Shown here one piece after another: positions 1 to 8,939 of a stretch of 14,087 nucleotides of DNA. Location: NCBI GenBank assembly GCA_003500955.1, contig DNQP01000018.1, positions 740-14,826 of the forward strand, in the 5' to 3' direction. A program made the translations under genes and the position numbers. Position 1 is the stretch's first letter; the number at the start of each line of letters is the position of its first letter. This stretch comes from Curvibacter sp. GTDB lineage: Bacteria; Pseudomonadota; Gammaproteobacteria; Burkholderiales; Burkholderiaceae_C. Under the pieces are notes generated by a model. That model was not told the origin of the DNA and ran no database searches. It was given only the letters and a program-made list of their open reading frames with translations.

Positions 1-539
1 TGCTGGTGGGCATCAACCTGCTGCGCGAAGGTCTGGACATTCCCGAGGTGTCGCTCGTGGCCATTCTGGACGCTGACAAGGAGGGTTTCCTGCGCTCCGA
101 GCGGTCGCTGATCCAGACCATAGGCCGCGCGGCCCGTAACCTGAATGGCAAGGCCATTCTGTATGCGGATCGTGTAACGGACTCCATGGCCCGTGCCATC
201 GGCGAGACCGAGCGTCGCCGCGGCAAACAGCAGGAACACAACGTGGCACACGGCATCACACCGCGCGCCATCGTCAAGCAGGTGCGCGACCTGATCGACG
301 GCGTCTACAGCGAGAAGGCCGGCCGCGAGGCCGAGCGCCTGGAGCAGGAGGCCATGGCCCGCGCCCAAGTCGAGGACATGAGCGAGAAGGACGTGGCACG
401 AGAGATCAAGCGGCTGGAAAAGCAGATGCTGGAGCACGCGCGCAACCTGGAATTCGAGCAGGCGGCCCGGGTGCGCGACCAGCTGTCCCTGCTCAAGTCG
501 CGCGCCTTCGGCGCTGCCGTGCCCGACCAGACGGCCTGA
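1..539 (+). CDS. uvrB: UvrABC excinuclease subunit B, 3' end (partial)
   Basis: This is the C-terminal 178 or so residues of UvrB, the damage-verifying helicase-like subunit of nucleotide excision repair; the 5' part lies before the window. The visible part opens in the second helicase domain ([20 protein letters not shown]) and contains helicase motif [11 protein letters not shown]. It then runs into the linker and ends with a UVR domain, the coiled-coil hairpin that binds UvrC, recognisable from [27 protein letters not shown]. The reading frame is open from base 3 and the stop TGA is at 537-539. About 100 bp separate it from iscR, which has its own promoter-like sequence, so the two are probably separate transcription units. 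The identification is secure. Confidence 0.97.
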   Translation, partial: LVGINLLREGLDIPEVSLVAILDADKEGFLRSERSLIQTIGRAARNLNGKAILYADRVTDSMARAIGETERRRGKQQEHNVAHGITPRAIVKQVRDLIDGVYSEKAGREAERLEQEAMARAQVEDMSEKDVAREIKRLEKQMLEHARNLEFEQAARVRDQLSLLKSRAFGAAVPDQTA

Positions 540-603
540 AAGTCTTTTGCTGACAAGGACTTGCGACAATTCCCGGTGATCCCGAGCGAGCCACTGGGTT
601 TTT

Positions 604-628
604 TGGTAAACTTGAGTCCGTTACTCGG
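604..628 (+). promoter_or_regulatory. Likely isc promoter -10 with IscR operator
   Basis: An extended -10-like element (TGG then TAAACT, 604-612) sits next to an inverted repeat, GAGT-ccgtt-ACTC (614-626), inside CTTGAGTCCGTTACTCGG. The layout resembles the type 1 IscR site (GACT...AGTC arms followed by GG) that overlaps isc promoters in other proteobacteria. The arms here read GAGT/ACTC, so the match is partial. No convincing -35 is visible, which is common for extended -10 promoters. The inferred role is repression of the whole operon by [2Fe-2S]-IscR when clusters are plentiful. The site lies 15 to 39 bases before the iscR ATG. Confidence 0.5.
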
Positions 629-642
629 AAAAGGAGCTTGCC

Positions 643-1179
643 ATGCGCCTCACGACCAAAGGCCGCTTTGCGGTCACCGCCATGATCGATCTGGCCCTGC
701 GCCAGAACAATGGTCCTGTGACCCTGGCCGCCATCAGCCAGCGGCAGCAGATTTCACTGTCCTATCTGGAGCAGTTGTTCGGCAAGCTGCGCCGCCATGA
801 GCTGGTCGAATCCACCCGCGGTCCGGGCGGCGGCTACACCTTGGCGCGCAAGGCAGCCGACATCACCGTCGCTGACATCATCTTGTCGGTGGACGAGCCC
901 ATCGATGCCACCCAGTGTGGCGGCAAGGAAAACTGCCTGGGCGAGGGCGGTCGCTGCATGACGCACGAGCTCTGGGCTTCCCTGAACACCCGCATGGTCG
1001 AGTTCCTGGACTCGGTCACGCTGCAGAAGCTGGTTGACGACCAGTTGGCCAAGGGCATCACCATCGAGGACAAGCCGGCTGTCAAGCGCGCCATCTCGGC
1101 GGCACCCGTGGTCAAGCCGGTGCGCGTGAATGCGCCCAACTCGGTGTTCGCCCTGGGCAACGCCTTCTCCAAGTCCTGA
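643..1179 (+). CDS. iscR: IscR, Rrf2-family iron-sulfur cluster regulator
   Basis: This 178-residue transcription factor controls the isc operon that it heads. The N-terminal winged helix (residues 1-70, starting [19 protein letters not shown]) carries the recognition region and the wing motif [11 protein letters not shown]. The cluster-binding loop has Cys92, Cys98 and Cys105 followed by His108, the ligand set expected for a [2Fe-2S] cluster in IscR. The tail beyond residue 140 is longer than the E. coli protein and low in complexity, as is usual in betaproteobacteria. The ATG is preceded by a good ribosome site, AAGGAG (631-636). iscS follows after 28 bases, consistent with co-transcription and autoregulation. 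Confidence 0.97.
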   Translation: MRLTTKGRFAVTAMIDLALRQNNGPVTLAAISQRQQISLSYLEQLFGKLRRHELVESTRGPGGGYTLARKAADITVADIILSVDEPIDATQCGGKENCLGEGGRCMTHELWASLNTRMVEFLDSVTLQKLVDDQLAKGITIEDKPAVKRAISAAPVVKPVRVNAPNSVFALGNAFSKS

Positions 1180-1207
1180 TTTTTTCGACGTTTCTCTGTT
1201 TTTTCCC

Positions 1208-2428
1208 ATGGACATGACGCCCCACTTCCCTATCTATATGGACTACGGCGCCACCACGCCTTGCGACCCGCGCGTGGTGGACGCGATGATCCCCTGGTTG
1301 CGCGAGCACTTCGGCAACCCGGCCTCCCGCAGCCACGCCTGGGGCTGGGAGGCGGAGGAGGCCGTGGAGAAGGCCCGCGGCCATGTTGCCGACCTGATCG
1401 GCGCCGATCCTCGCGAGATCGTCTGGACGTCCGGTGCGACCGAGTCCATCAACCTGGCCCTCAAGGGCGCAGCCCAGTTCTACAAGGGCAAGGGCAAACA
1501 CCTGATCACCCTCAAGACCGAGCACAAGGCTGTGCTCGACACCATGCGTGAGCTCGAGCGCCAAGGCTTCGACGTTACGTACATGGACGTCAAGGAAGAC
1601 GGCCTGCTGGACCTGGACGCGCTCAAGGCGGCCATCCGCCCCGACACCATCCTGATCAGCATCCTGTTCGTCAACAACGAGATCGGTGTGATCCAGGACA
1701 TTCCTGCCATCGGCGCGCTTTGCCGTGAGAAGGGCATCCTGTTGCACGTGGACGCCGCCCAGGCCACGGGCCGGGTCGAGATCGACATGGCCAAGCTGCC
1801 CATCGACCTGATGAGCATGACGGCGCACAAAACGTATGGCCCCAAAGGCGTCGGCGCTCTTTACGTGCGCCGCAAGCCCCGCGTGCGCATCGAGGCACAG
1901 ATGCACGGCGGTGGGCACGAGCGTGGCATGCGCTCGGGCACCCTGCCTACCCACCAGTGCGTTGGCATGGGCGAGGCCTTCCGCATCGCCAAGCTGGAGA
2001 TGGCTCAGGATCTGGAAAAGGCGCGTCGCCTGCAGAAGCGCCTGCTTGACGGCCTCAAGGACATCGAGCAGGTCTACATCAACGGCAGCCTCGAGCGCCG
2101 GGTGCCGCAGAACCTCAACATGAGTTTCAACTTCGTCGAGGGCGAGTCGCTGATCATGGGTATCAAGGGCCTGGCGGTGTCGTCCGGCTCGGCCTGCACC
2201 TCGGCCAGCCTGGAACCCAGCTATGTGCTGCGCGCCCTGGGCCGCAGCGACGAGCTGGCCCACAGCAGCCTGCGCATGACCATCGGACGTTTCACGACCG
2301 AGGAAGAGATCGACTACGCGATCACCACCATCAAGCACAACGTGGCCAAGCTGCGTGAGCTGAGCCCGCTCTGGGAGATGTTCCAGGACGGCGTCGACCT
2401 CAGCACGATTCAATGGGCGGCTCACTGA
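1208..2428 (+). CDS. iscS: IscS cysteine desulfurase
   Basis: This PLP-dependent enzyme removes sulfur from L-cysteine and passes it as persulfide to IscU; it also feeds tRNA thiolation. From ATG 1208 it is 406 residues, close to the 404 of E. coli IscS. It opens with [18 protein letters not shown], matching the family start. Key residues: His106 (TEHKAVL), the PLP lysine Lys208 ([13 protein letters not shown]) and the persulfide cysteine Cys330 ([14 protein letters not shown]). The C-terminal stretch ([20 protein letters not shown]) is the conserved IscU-interacting end. The frame is open further upstream to 1130 but this overlaps iscR and lacks family similarity. No clear ribosome site precedes 1208; the ATG at 1214 is an alternative start. 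Confidence 0.97.
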   Translation: MDMTPHFPIYMDYGATTPCDPRVVDAMIPWLREHFGNPASRSHAWGWEAEEAVEKARGHVADLIGADPREIVWTSGATESINLALKGAAQFYKGKGKHLITLKTEHKAVLDTMRELERQGFDVTYMDVKEDGLLDLDALKAAIRPDTILISILFVNNEIGVIQDIPAIGALCREKGILLHVDAAQATGRVEIDMAKLPIDLMSMTAHKTYGPKGVGALYVRRKPRVRIEAQMHGGGHERGMRSGTLPTHQCVGMGEAFRIAKLEMAQDLEKARRLQKRLLDGLKDIEQVYINGSLERRVPQNLNMSFNFVEGESLIMGIKGLAVSSGSACTSASLEPSYVLRALGRSDELAHSSLRMTIGRFTTEEEIDYAITTIKHNVAKLRELSPLWEMFQDGVDLSTIQWAAH

Positions 2429-2446
2429 GCCCGAAGGAGAAAAATC

Positions 2447-2833
2447 ATGGCATACAGCGAAAAAGTCATCGACCACTACGAAAACCCCCGCAATGTCGGC
2501 TCTTTTGACAAGGGTGACGACACGGTAGGCACCGGCATGGTGGGCGCACCGGCCTGCGGCGACGTGATGAAGCTGCAGATCAAGGTGAACCCAAGCACCG
2601 GCGTGATTGAAGACGCGCGCTTCAAGACCTACGGCTGTGGTTCGGCCATCGCCTCCAGCTCGCTCGTGACCGAGTGGGTCAAGGGCAAGACCCTGGACGA
2701 AGCGGCGGCGCTGAAGAACAGCCAGATCGCCGAAGAGCTGGCTCTGCCGCCCGTCAAGATCCATTGCTCCATCCTGGCCGAGGATGCGATCAAGGCCGCT
2801 GTGGACGACTACCGCAAGAAGCACGTGAACTGA
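2447..2833 (+). CDS. iscU: IscU iron-sulfur cluster scaffold
   Basis: This 128-residue scaffold is where the [2Fe-2S] cluster is built before transfer. The cluster ligands are visible: Cys37 with Asp39 (APACGDVM), Cys64 ([12 protein letters not shown]) and His106-Cys107 ([11 protein letters not shown]). The motif LPPVK at residues 100-104 is the known HscA recognition site, matching the presence of hscB and hscA downstream. A strong ribosome site, AAGGAG at 2434-2439, precedes the ATG, the best in the operon. This suits a protein needed in larger amounts than its neighbours. It lies 18 bases after iscS and 2 bases before iscA. Confidence 0.98.
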   Translation: MAYSEKVIDHYENPRNVGSFDKGDDTVGTGMVGAPACGDVMKLQIKVNPSTGVIEDARFKTYGCGSAIASSSLVTEWVKGKTLDEAAALKNSQIAEELALPPVKIHCSILAEDAIKAAVDDYRKKHVN

Positions 2834-2835
2834 AG

Positions 2836-3159
2836 ATGGCCGTCTCCCTGACTGAAGCTGCCGCCCGGCACGTGACCCGCTACCTGTCCAAACGAGGCAA
2901 GGGCGTGGGCGTGCGCCTGGGCGTCAAGACCACGGGCTGCTCCGGCCTGGCCTACAAGCTCGAGTACGTGGACGAGATCGCCCCCGAGGACATCGTCTTC
3001 GAAGGGCATGGCGTCAAGGTGCTGGTCGATCCCAAGAGCCTGTCCTACATCGATGGGACCGAGTTGGATTTCGTGCGCGAAGGCCTGAACGAAGGCTTCA
3101 AGTTCAACAATCCCAATGAACGCGATCGCTGCGGTTGCGGCGAGTCGTTCCGGGTGTGA
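2836..3159 (+). CDS. iscA: IscA, A-type iron-sulfur carrier
   Basis: This 107-residue A-type carrier moves iron or clusters from the IscU scaffold to target apoproteins. The three conserved cysteines are present: Cys35 in [11 protein letters not shown], and Cys99 and Cys101 in the C-terminal CGCGESF motif. The start ATG at 2836 lies 2 bases after the iscU stop, and no separate ribosome site is needed if translation is coupled. Its TGA overlaps the GTG start of hscB in the four bases GTGA. The assignment to IscA rather than ErpA or SufA rests on operon position and the ESF ending. Confidence 0.96.
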   Translation: MAVSLTEAAARHVTRYLSKRGKGVGVRLGVKTTGCSGLAYKLEYVDEIAPEDIVFEGHGVKVLVDPKSLSYIDGTELDFVREGLNEGFKFNNPNERDRCGCGESFRV

Positions 3160-3683
3160 ACCTCCAGTCTGACGATTTCGAGCTGTTCGGCCTGCCGCGA
3201 CGCTACGCGCAGGACCGAGCCGCCATCGACGCCCGCTGGAAAGATCTGCAGCGCGAAGCCCATCCCGACAGGTTCGCGGCCCAGGGCGCGGCAGCGCAGC
3301 GTGTGGCCATGCAGTGGTCGGTGCGCATCAACGAGGCCTACCAGCGCCTGAAAGACCCGCTCAAGCGCGCCGCCTATCTGTGTGAACTGCATGGTGCGGC
3401 TGTGAATGCCGAGAACAACACGGCCATGCCCGCCGAATTCCTGATGCAGCAGATGGCCTGGCGCGAGGCGCTCGACGACGCGCAGGACACGGCGGCACTC
3501 GATGCCTTGAGCGACGAAGTCAATCGCAGCCGCCGCAGCTTGTTGCAACGTTGCGAGCAACTGATGGACGGTTCACAGGACTACACCGGTGCCGTGGCCC
3601 AGGTGCGGGCCCTGATGTTCATCGAGCGCTTTGCGCAGGACATCGAAGCCCGCTACGAGACTATGGAAAGCCGCCTCGGGTGA
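3156..3683 (+). CDS. hscB: HscB co-chaperone (J-protein)
   Basis: HscB delivers IscU to HscA and stimulates its ATPase. With the GTG start at 3156 the protein has 175 residues, typical for the family, and begins [14 protein letters not shown]. The J domain occupies about residues 1-75 with the essential HPD at 36-38 (REAHPDRF). The C-terminal three-helix domain that binds IscU follows (from about residue 85). An in-frame TTG at 3135 would give a slightly longer protein but lies well inside iscA; the GTG that overlaps the iscA stop (GTGA) is preferred, as it allows coupled translation. A gap of 38 bases follows before hscA. Confidence 0.94.
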   Translation: MNLQSDDFELFGLPRRYAQDRAAIDARWKDLQREAHPDRFAAQGAAAQRVAMQWSVRINEAYQRLKDPLKRAAYLCELHGAAVNAENNTAMPAEFLMQQMAWREALDDAQDTAALDALSDEVNRSRRSLLQRCEQLMDGSQDYTGAVAQVRALMFIERFAQDIEARYETMESRLG

Positions 3684-3721
3684 CAATACCGCCCCTTTTT
3701 ACTGGCTAGAACAGAACAACG

Positions 3722-5578
<1,857 letters not shown>

Positions 5579-5599
5579 GCCCTCACCGAAAGAAGCAGC

Positions 5600-5938
5600 A
5601 TGCCCGTCATCAAGATCCTGCCCCATCCCGAATACTGCCCACAGGGCGCCGAGATCAGCGCACCCGCCGGCACCTCGATCTGCGAGGCTATGCTCGACAA
5701 CCACATCAACATCGAGCACGCCTGTGACATGAGCTGCGCCTGCACCACCTGTCACGTCATCGTGCGCCAGGGCTACAACTCGCTCAACGAAGCGGACGAA
5801 AACGAGGAAGACCTGCTGGACCGCGCCTGGGGCCTGGAGCCGCAGTCGCGCCTGAGTTGCCAGGCCATCCTGGCCCAGCAGGATCTGGTGGTCGAGATCC
5901 CCAAGTACTCCATCAACCACGCCAAAGAGAATCATTAG
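5600..5938 (+). CDS. fdx: ISC-type [2Fe-2S] ferredoxin
   Basis: This 112-residue adrenodoxin-type ferredoxin supplies electrons for cluster assembly on IscU. The cluster ligands follow the C-x5-C-x2-C...C pattern: Cys42, Cys48, Cys51 and Cys87 (HACDMSCACTTCHVIV and RLSCQAI). An additional Cys46 lies inside the motif, as is normal for this family. The C-terminus (VEIPKYSINHAKE) is the conserved end of the isc ferredoxin. It closes the operon: the stop is followed within 31 bases by a hairpin terminator. No iscX is found between fdx and the terminator. Confidence 0.97.
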   Translation: MPVIKILPHPEYCPQGAEISAPAGTSICEAMLDNHINIEHACDMSCACTTCHVIVRQGYNSLNEADENEEDLLDRAWGLEPQSRLSCQAILAQQDLVVEIPKYSINHAKENH

Positions 5939-6055
5939 CCCCCACGGTCGCCACTGCGTGTGCTGCGCCGCCCCCCCGAGGGGGCGCGTTTTTCCCTTTC
6001 GGGGCTGACCGCCAAGCGGCTCAGAGCCTTGGGGCGGCCCGGCGGATAAACCACT
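5939..6055. repeat. GC-rich palindromic intergenic element
   Basis: The whole spacer between fdx and dnaQ is made of inverted repeats. It contains the terminator hairpin at 5969-5986 and a second imperfect hairpin at 6009-6037, whose outer arms are CCGCCAAG and CTTGGGGCGG with an inner GGCTC-A-GAGCC. From memory, similar 'CGCCCCC..GGGGGCG' spacers with the neighbouring CCACTGCGTGTGCTGCGCC are scattered between genes in Comamonadaceae genomes. That is recalled knowledge and was not checked. No coding capacity is seen here. Confidence 0.5.
5969..5993 (+). terminator. Rho-independent terminator of the isc operon
   Basis: A GC-only stem of 7 base pairs, CGCCCCC (5969-5975) with GGGGGCG (5980-5986), has a 4-base loop and is followed after CG by TTTTT (5989-5993). 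It lies 31 bases after the fdx stop and is well placed to end the isc transcript. Confidence 0.75.
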
Positions 6056-6079
6056 GAGCGCTGCGGCTATGATTGCCGC

Positions 6080-6781
6080 ATGCGCCAGATCGTCCTCGAC
6101 ACCGAAACCACGGGCCTGTCCGCCGATAACGGCGACCGCATCATCGAGCTGGGTTGCGTGGAGCTGCTCAACCGCAAGCTGACGGGCAACAACCTGCATT
6201 TCTATTTCAATCCCGGGCGCGACAGCCACGAGGATGCGCTGCGGGTGCACGGCATCAGCAACGAGTTCCTGCGCGACAAGCCCAGGTTCGCCGAGCTGGC
6301 CGAAGAGATCCTGGCCTACCTCCGGGGCGCCGAGATCATCATCCACAACGCGGCCTTCGACGTCGGCTTCCTGAACAAGGAGCTGGAGCTCATCGGCAAG
6401 CCGCGTTTTGCCGAATTCGTCTCGGGCATCACCGACACCCTGGCCATGGCCAAGGAGATGTACCCGGGCAAGCGCAACTCGCTTGATGCGCTTTGCGATC
6501 GACTGGGGGTGGACAACTCGGGTCGCACGCTGCACGGTGCCTTGCTGGACGCCGAGCTGCTGGCCGACGTCTACATCAACCTCACGCGTGGCCAGGACGC
6601 ACTGCTGATCGATGCGGCCGAGACCAGTTCGGCGGCCGGGAGCTTCGAGCGCATCGATCTCAGCGCTTTCGAGCTGCCGGTCCTCAGGGCCTCGGAGCAG
6701 GAGCAGGCGGCGCACGAGGATCTGCTGAACCAGCTCGACAAGGCCAGTGGTGGCAAGACCGTCTGGCGTGCAGCTGCCTGA
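6080..6781 (+). CDS. dnaQ: DNA polymerase III epsilon subunit (3'-5' exonuclease)
   Basis: This is the proofreading subunit of the replicative polymerase, 233 residues against 243 in E. coli. The DEDDh exonuclease residues are all visible: Asp7 and Glu9 in the opening VLDTETTGL (Exo I), Asp94 in HNAAFDVGFL (Exo II), and His152 with Asp157 in LHGALLDAELLADVY (Exo III). The domain ends near residue 172. The C-terminal tail (about 195-233) is the usual flexible region that binds the alpha subunit, ending GGKTVWRAAA. The ATG at 6080 directly starts the family-conserved sequence. An ATG at 6069 is out of frame. It stands alone between the isc terminator and the tRNA. Confidence 0.95.
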   Translation: MRQIVLDTETTGLSADNGDRIIELGCVELLNRKLTGNNLHFYFNPGRDSHEDALRVHGISNEFLRDKPRFAELAEEILAYLRGAEIIIHNAAFDVGFLNKELELIGKPRFAEFVSGITDTLAMAKEMYPGKRNSLDALCDRLGVDNSGRTLHGALLDAELLADVYINLTRGQDALLIDAAETSSAAGSFERIDLSAFELPVLRASEQEQAAHEDLLNQLDKASGGKTVWRAAA

Positions 6782-6799
6782 AGAGGCCGCTGCAAGTTG

Positions 6800-6837
6800 T
6801 GGCATAATGCTGGTTTTCCTGAAGACGCAAACGTCTT
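6800..6837 (+). promoter_or_regulatory. tRNA-Val promoter and leader hairpin
   Basis: An extended -10 sequence, TGG followed by CATAAT (6800-6808), lies 43 bases before the tRNA. No clear -35 is seen. The leader then contains a perfect 6-bp hairpin, AAGACG-CAAA-CGTCTT (6822-6837), which may mark or protect the 5' leader before RNase P processing. The promoter call is moderate; the hairpin itself is plain in the sequence. Confidence 0.5.
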
Positions 6838-6850
6838 GCGCGCGGATTCA

Positions 6851-6925
6851 GGGCGATTAGCTCAGCGGTAGAGCACTGCATTCACACTGCAGGGGTCACA
6901 TGTTCGATCCATGTATCGCCCACCA
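6851..6925 (+). tRNA. tRNA-Val (anticodon CAC), CCA encoded
   Basis: A full cloverleaf can be folded by hand. The acceptor GGGCGAT pairs with ATCGCCC. The D arm is GCTC...GAGC. The anticodon stem CTGCA/TGCAG encloses the loop TTCACAC, with anticodon CAC at 6883-6885, which reads the valine codon GUG. The T arm is ACATG-TTCGATC-CATGT. The discriminator A and CCA are encoded (6922-6925). The gene is intact even though an integrase lies next to it, so the integrated element has either kept or restored its 3' end. Its close neighbour is the bidirectional terminator at 6929. Confidence 0.96.
6895..6925. other. Candidate attachment site (attL) in the tRNA-Val 3' end
   Basis: A tyrosine integrase gene ends about 90 bases from this tRNA and points toward it, the standard arrangement when an element has integrated into a tRNA gene. 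The usual crossover region is the T arm to CCA. The exact core cannot be set because the matching attR copy must lie beyond the right edge; no second copy of this sequence is seen in the window. The limits given are therefore nominal. Confidence 0.45.
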
Positions 6926-6928
6926 GTA

Positions 6929-6965
6929 AAAAACCCACGTAAATCAATGGTTTACGTGGGTTTTT
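6929..6965. terminator. Strong bidirectional terminator after tRNA-Val
   Basis: This is a perfect 15-bp inverted repeat, AAAAACCCACGTAAA (6929-6943) and TTTACGTGGGTTTTT (6951-6965), with a 7-base loop. It has T-runs on both strands, so it can end the tRNA transcript on the + strand and the long element operon, whose last gene is the integrase, on the - strand. Confidence 0.85.
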
Positions 6966-6997
6966 CTTTTGTCAAGGCCTGTGCAATCTGCGGCCCT

Positions 6998-7017
6998 GTG
7001 TAATTGCCGGTGTAATT
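6998..7017. repeat. Short direct repeat next to the integrase end
   Basis: GTGTAATT occurs twice, at 6998-7005 and 7010-7017, 12 bases apart, between the terminator and the integrase stop codon. Spacing and position resemble arm-type binding sites of tyrosine integrases, but two 8-mers are weak evidence and this may be chance. Confidence 0.25.
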
Positions 7018-8027
7018 CACGCCCGCGCCGCCTTTCGGGGTGGCGCGGGCTTTTTCTTTTTGGCGGTCGGCAGCACCAGCTTGCTGAGCTTGTTCAGCGC
7101 AGCGCGTTGCTGCTCGATCTGCAGGTGGGCGTATCGCTGGGTGGTCTGGGTGTTGGTGTGGCCGAGGATCTTGCCGATGGTGTAGAGGTCGACGCCCAGG
7201 CCCAGCAGGATGCTGGCGCAGCTGTGGCGCAGGTCGTGGAAGTTGACGTGCTCCATGTCGGCGGCCACGCGCGCGCGGCGCCAGGCGGTCTTGGCGCCGT
7301 CTACGGTGATCTGCAGGGGGAAGTGCTTGAGCCAGGGCCGAAGGGCGGGGATGATGGGCACGACGCGTGGCCGCTGGGTCTTGGTGTGGCTGCTGGGGAT
7401 GGTGATGGTATCCGCACCGATGTGTTCCCGCTGGATCTGGAAGATCTCGCCGCGTCTGGCACCTGTAAGCAGCGCGAACCAGATGGCGGCCTGTGCCTCG
7501 ATGCTGCAGTGGCTGGCGATCTCTCGCACCTGGTCGACAGTGAGGAAGACCTCGCGCTTGTTGTTGACGGGCACGTTGCGGATGCGCAGGCCGTAGTTCT
7601 CTGGCGTGAGGTTTTGCTCCCACGCCAGTGCCAGGCCCTTCTTGGCGGTGGCCAGGCTGCGGTTGATGGTTGCGGGGGCGTAGTGGCCACGCATGTCCTT
7701 AACGACGTGGGCACAGAACTCGCGTGCCTGGCTGGCCATGTATCGTTCGGCCCAGGGGGCTAGGCGCTGCGCATGGTAGGCCGAGCTGGTGGCGCTGCGC
7801 AGGTGCTTGGCGTGGCGCGTGTAGAGGCCCAGTGCGGCCGTCATGGGGATGTCGCCCGGGGTGGTGGCCTTGCGTGTCTGCGGCTGCTCCAGGCCTGTGC
7901 GCAGCTCGGCCTCTATGCGCTTGGCATCACGCGCAGGTGTGCCTTGCGGCAGGATGCGGTGAATTCGTTTGCCGCGGACCATAAGTCCGACGTGATGCCG
8001 ACCTTGAGCGTCTTGCCAGATGGACAT
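7017..8027 (-). CDS. Tyrosine recombinase (element integrase)
   Basis: This 336-residue site-specific recombinase integrates and excises the element at tRNA-Val. After an N-terminal beta-rich arm-binding-like part (MSIWQDAQGRHHVGLMVRGK) and a core-binding helical domain (about residues 60-150), the catalytic domain has the full set of residues: Arg191 (LLTGARRGEIF), Lys216 (SSHTKTQR), His264 and Arg267 (FHDLRHSC), His290 (ILGHTNTQTT) and the nucleophile Tyr299 (QRYAHL). The tail is basic. ATG 8027 is chosen because it gives the usual integrase opening, although no clear ribosome site precedes it; the next ATG is at 7982. It overlaps the upstream AlpA-like frame by 115 bases in another frame. 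It is the last gene of the element operon. Confidence 0.95.
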   Translation of the reverse strand: MSIWQDAQGRHHVGLMVRGKRIHRILPQGTPARDAKRIEAELRTGLEQPQTRKATTPGDIPMTAALGLYTRHAKHLRSATSSAYHAQRLAPWAERYMASQAREFCAHVVKDMRGHYAPATINRSLATAKKGLALAWEQNLTPENYGLRIRNVPVNNKREVFLTVDQVREIASHCSIEAQAAIWFALLTGARRGEIFQIQREHIGADTITIPSSHTKTQRPRVVPIIPALRPWLKHFPLQITVDGAKTAWRRARVAADMEHVNFHDLRHSCASILLGLGVDLYTIGKILGHTNTQTTQRYAHLQIEQQRAALNKLSKLVLPTAKKKKPAPPRKAARA

Positions 8028-8191
8028 GATTGATGCGTCTTGAGCCAGGTCTTGACTTCGGCGAGGTTGTAGCGCTTCCCCCGCCGCCCGATGGGCGTGA
8101 ATGGTAGCCCATCGAGCTCGAGGCGTCGAACGGTGGATTCGCTGATGGCCAGCGCCGCGCAGAGTTGCTGGCGCGTGAGCTCGGTAGTCAT
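7913..8191 (-). CDS. AlpA/MerR-like helix-turn-helix protein (possible excisionase)
   Basis: This small DNA-binding protein has 92 residues from ATG 8191. Residues 4-55 form a MerR/AlpA-type winged helix: LTRQQLCAALAISESTVRRL is the helix-turn-helix and LPFTPIGRRGKRYNLAEVKTWL the wing. Such proteins beside integrases commonly act as excision factors or activators of integrase expression; this role is inferred from position. A strong ribosome site, GAGGAGGAG (8195-8203), lies before the ATG, which itself overlaps the previous stop as ATGA (8188-8191). The frame is open further upstream to 8212, but the ribosome site favours 8191. The C-terminal third (after about residue 57) overlaps the integrase gene and has no recognised fold. 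Confidence 0.8.
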   Translation of the reverse strand: MTTELTRQQLCAALAISESTVRRLELDGLPFTPIGRRGKRYNLAEVKTWLKTHQSCPSGKTLKVGITSDLWSAANEFTASCRKAHLRVMPSA

Positions 8192-8937
8192 GCGCTCCTC
8201 CTCTGTTCCCACTCCCGCGTCAGCTCACCCTTCCACCCTGGTGGTGGCGTGAAGGTGAAGCGGTCATCGCGCGGGGTGGGGGCGCGTTGGATCTGCACGT
8301 GCGCGGGGATGGTGACGGTGGCTGACTCGGCCAGGCGGATGTCGCCGGCGGCGCGGGCCTTGCTGCCCTTGATGGTGATGGGCGCACCGTGCTTGCGCGT
8401 TCGCGCGGGCTTGGCCTGGCTCTGCGTGGGCTGAACTGGCGGCGGCGCTTCGCCGCGATCCCAGGCTTCGGCGTGGGCCAGCAGGGTGAAGTACCGATAG
8501 GTCCTGGGAGTGCCTCGGCGGAGTAAGCGGCCGGCCTCGGCGTGCTTGGGGAGCTTGCCGCCAAGCGTGCCGAGGGACGCTCCGGTGGCGCGCGCGATAT
8601 CGGGCAGGGTGGCGCCTGTGGGGGCGCTGCAGGCGCGCTCGATGGCCAGGGTGTAGCGGTCGCGCGGGTCGAGGCGCGGGCCTTCCGCGGCCGCGGCTGC
8701 GGCCTGGTCGAGCTGGGCCTTGGTCCATGCGACCAGGTCAGTCCTGTGGGTGAAATAGCGGTAGTTACGGCGTGTGCCACCGCGGTGCAGCTCGCCGGCG
8801 CTCACCATGGCCGGCAGCTTGTAGAGCAGCGTAGCCTTGGCGGCCGCGCACAGGGGCAGCAGCTCGGGCAGGCTGCGGCCCTGGGGTACGCTGCAGAGCC
8901 GCTGCAGCTGGGCGCCGTAGACGTCTTTTCGGCCCAT
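8188..8937 (-). CDS. Protein with two winged-helix-like repeats, unknown function
   Basis: From ATG 8937 this protein has 249 residues. It has a clear internal duplication: residues 7-72 and 97-160 share a pattern of LP-helix, then T-L-x2-KLP, then AG-x-L-x-RxGT-x-R-x-YRYFT, ending in AW. The pattern looks like two winged-helix units, each ending in an aromatic strand (NYRYFTHRTDLVAW and TYRYFTLLAHAEAW), which suggests DNA binding. A basic linker follows, and the C-terminus (residues 219-249, with FTFTPPPGWKGELTREWEQR) looks like a short phage-type tail motif. The ATG lies 2 bases after the preceding stop (TGACCATG), so coupling is likely. A start at 9012 is possible but would overlap the upstream gene. 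No function is claimed beyond likely DNA binding. Confidence 0.75.
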   Translation of the reverse strand: MGRKDVYGAQLQRLCSVPQGRSLPELLPLCAAAKATLLYKLPAMVSAGELHRGGTRRNYRYFTHRTDLVAWTKAQLDQAAAAAAEGPRLDPRDRYTLAIERACSAPTGATLPDIARATGASLGTLGGKLPKHAEAGRLLRRGTPRTYRYFTLLAHAEAWDRGEAPPPVQPTQSQAKPARTRKHGAPITIKGSKARAAGDIRLAESATVTIPAHVQIQRAPTPRDDRFTFTPPPGWKGELTREWEQRRSA

Positions 8938-8939
8938 GG

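Noticed and set aside
1112..2824. Long open frame of 570 codons on the - strand opposite iscS and iscU
   Set aside because: It is the antisense shadow of two well-conserved genes in GC-rich DNA; its translation is low-complexity and matches no family.
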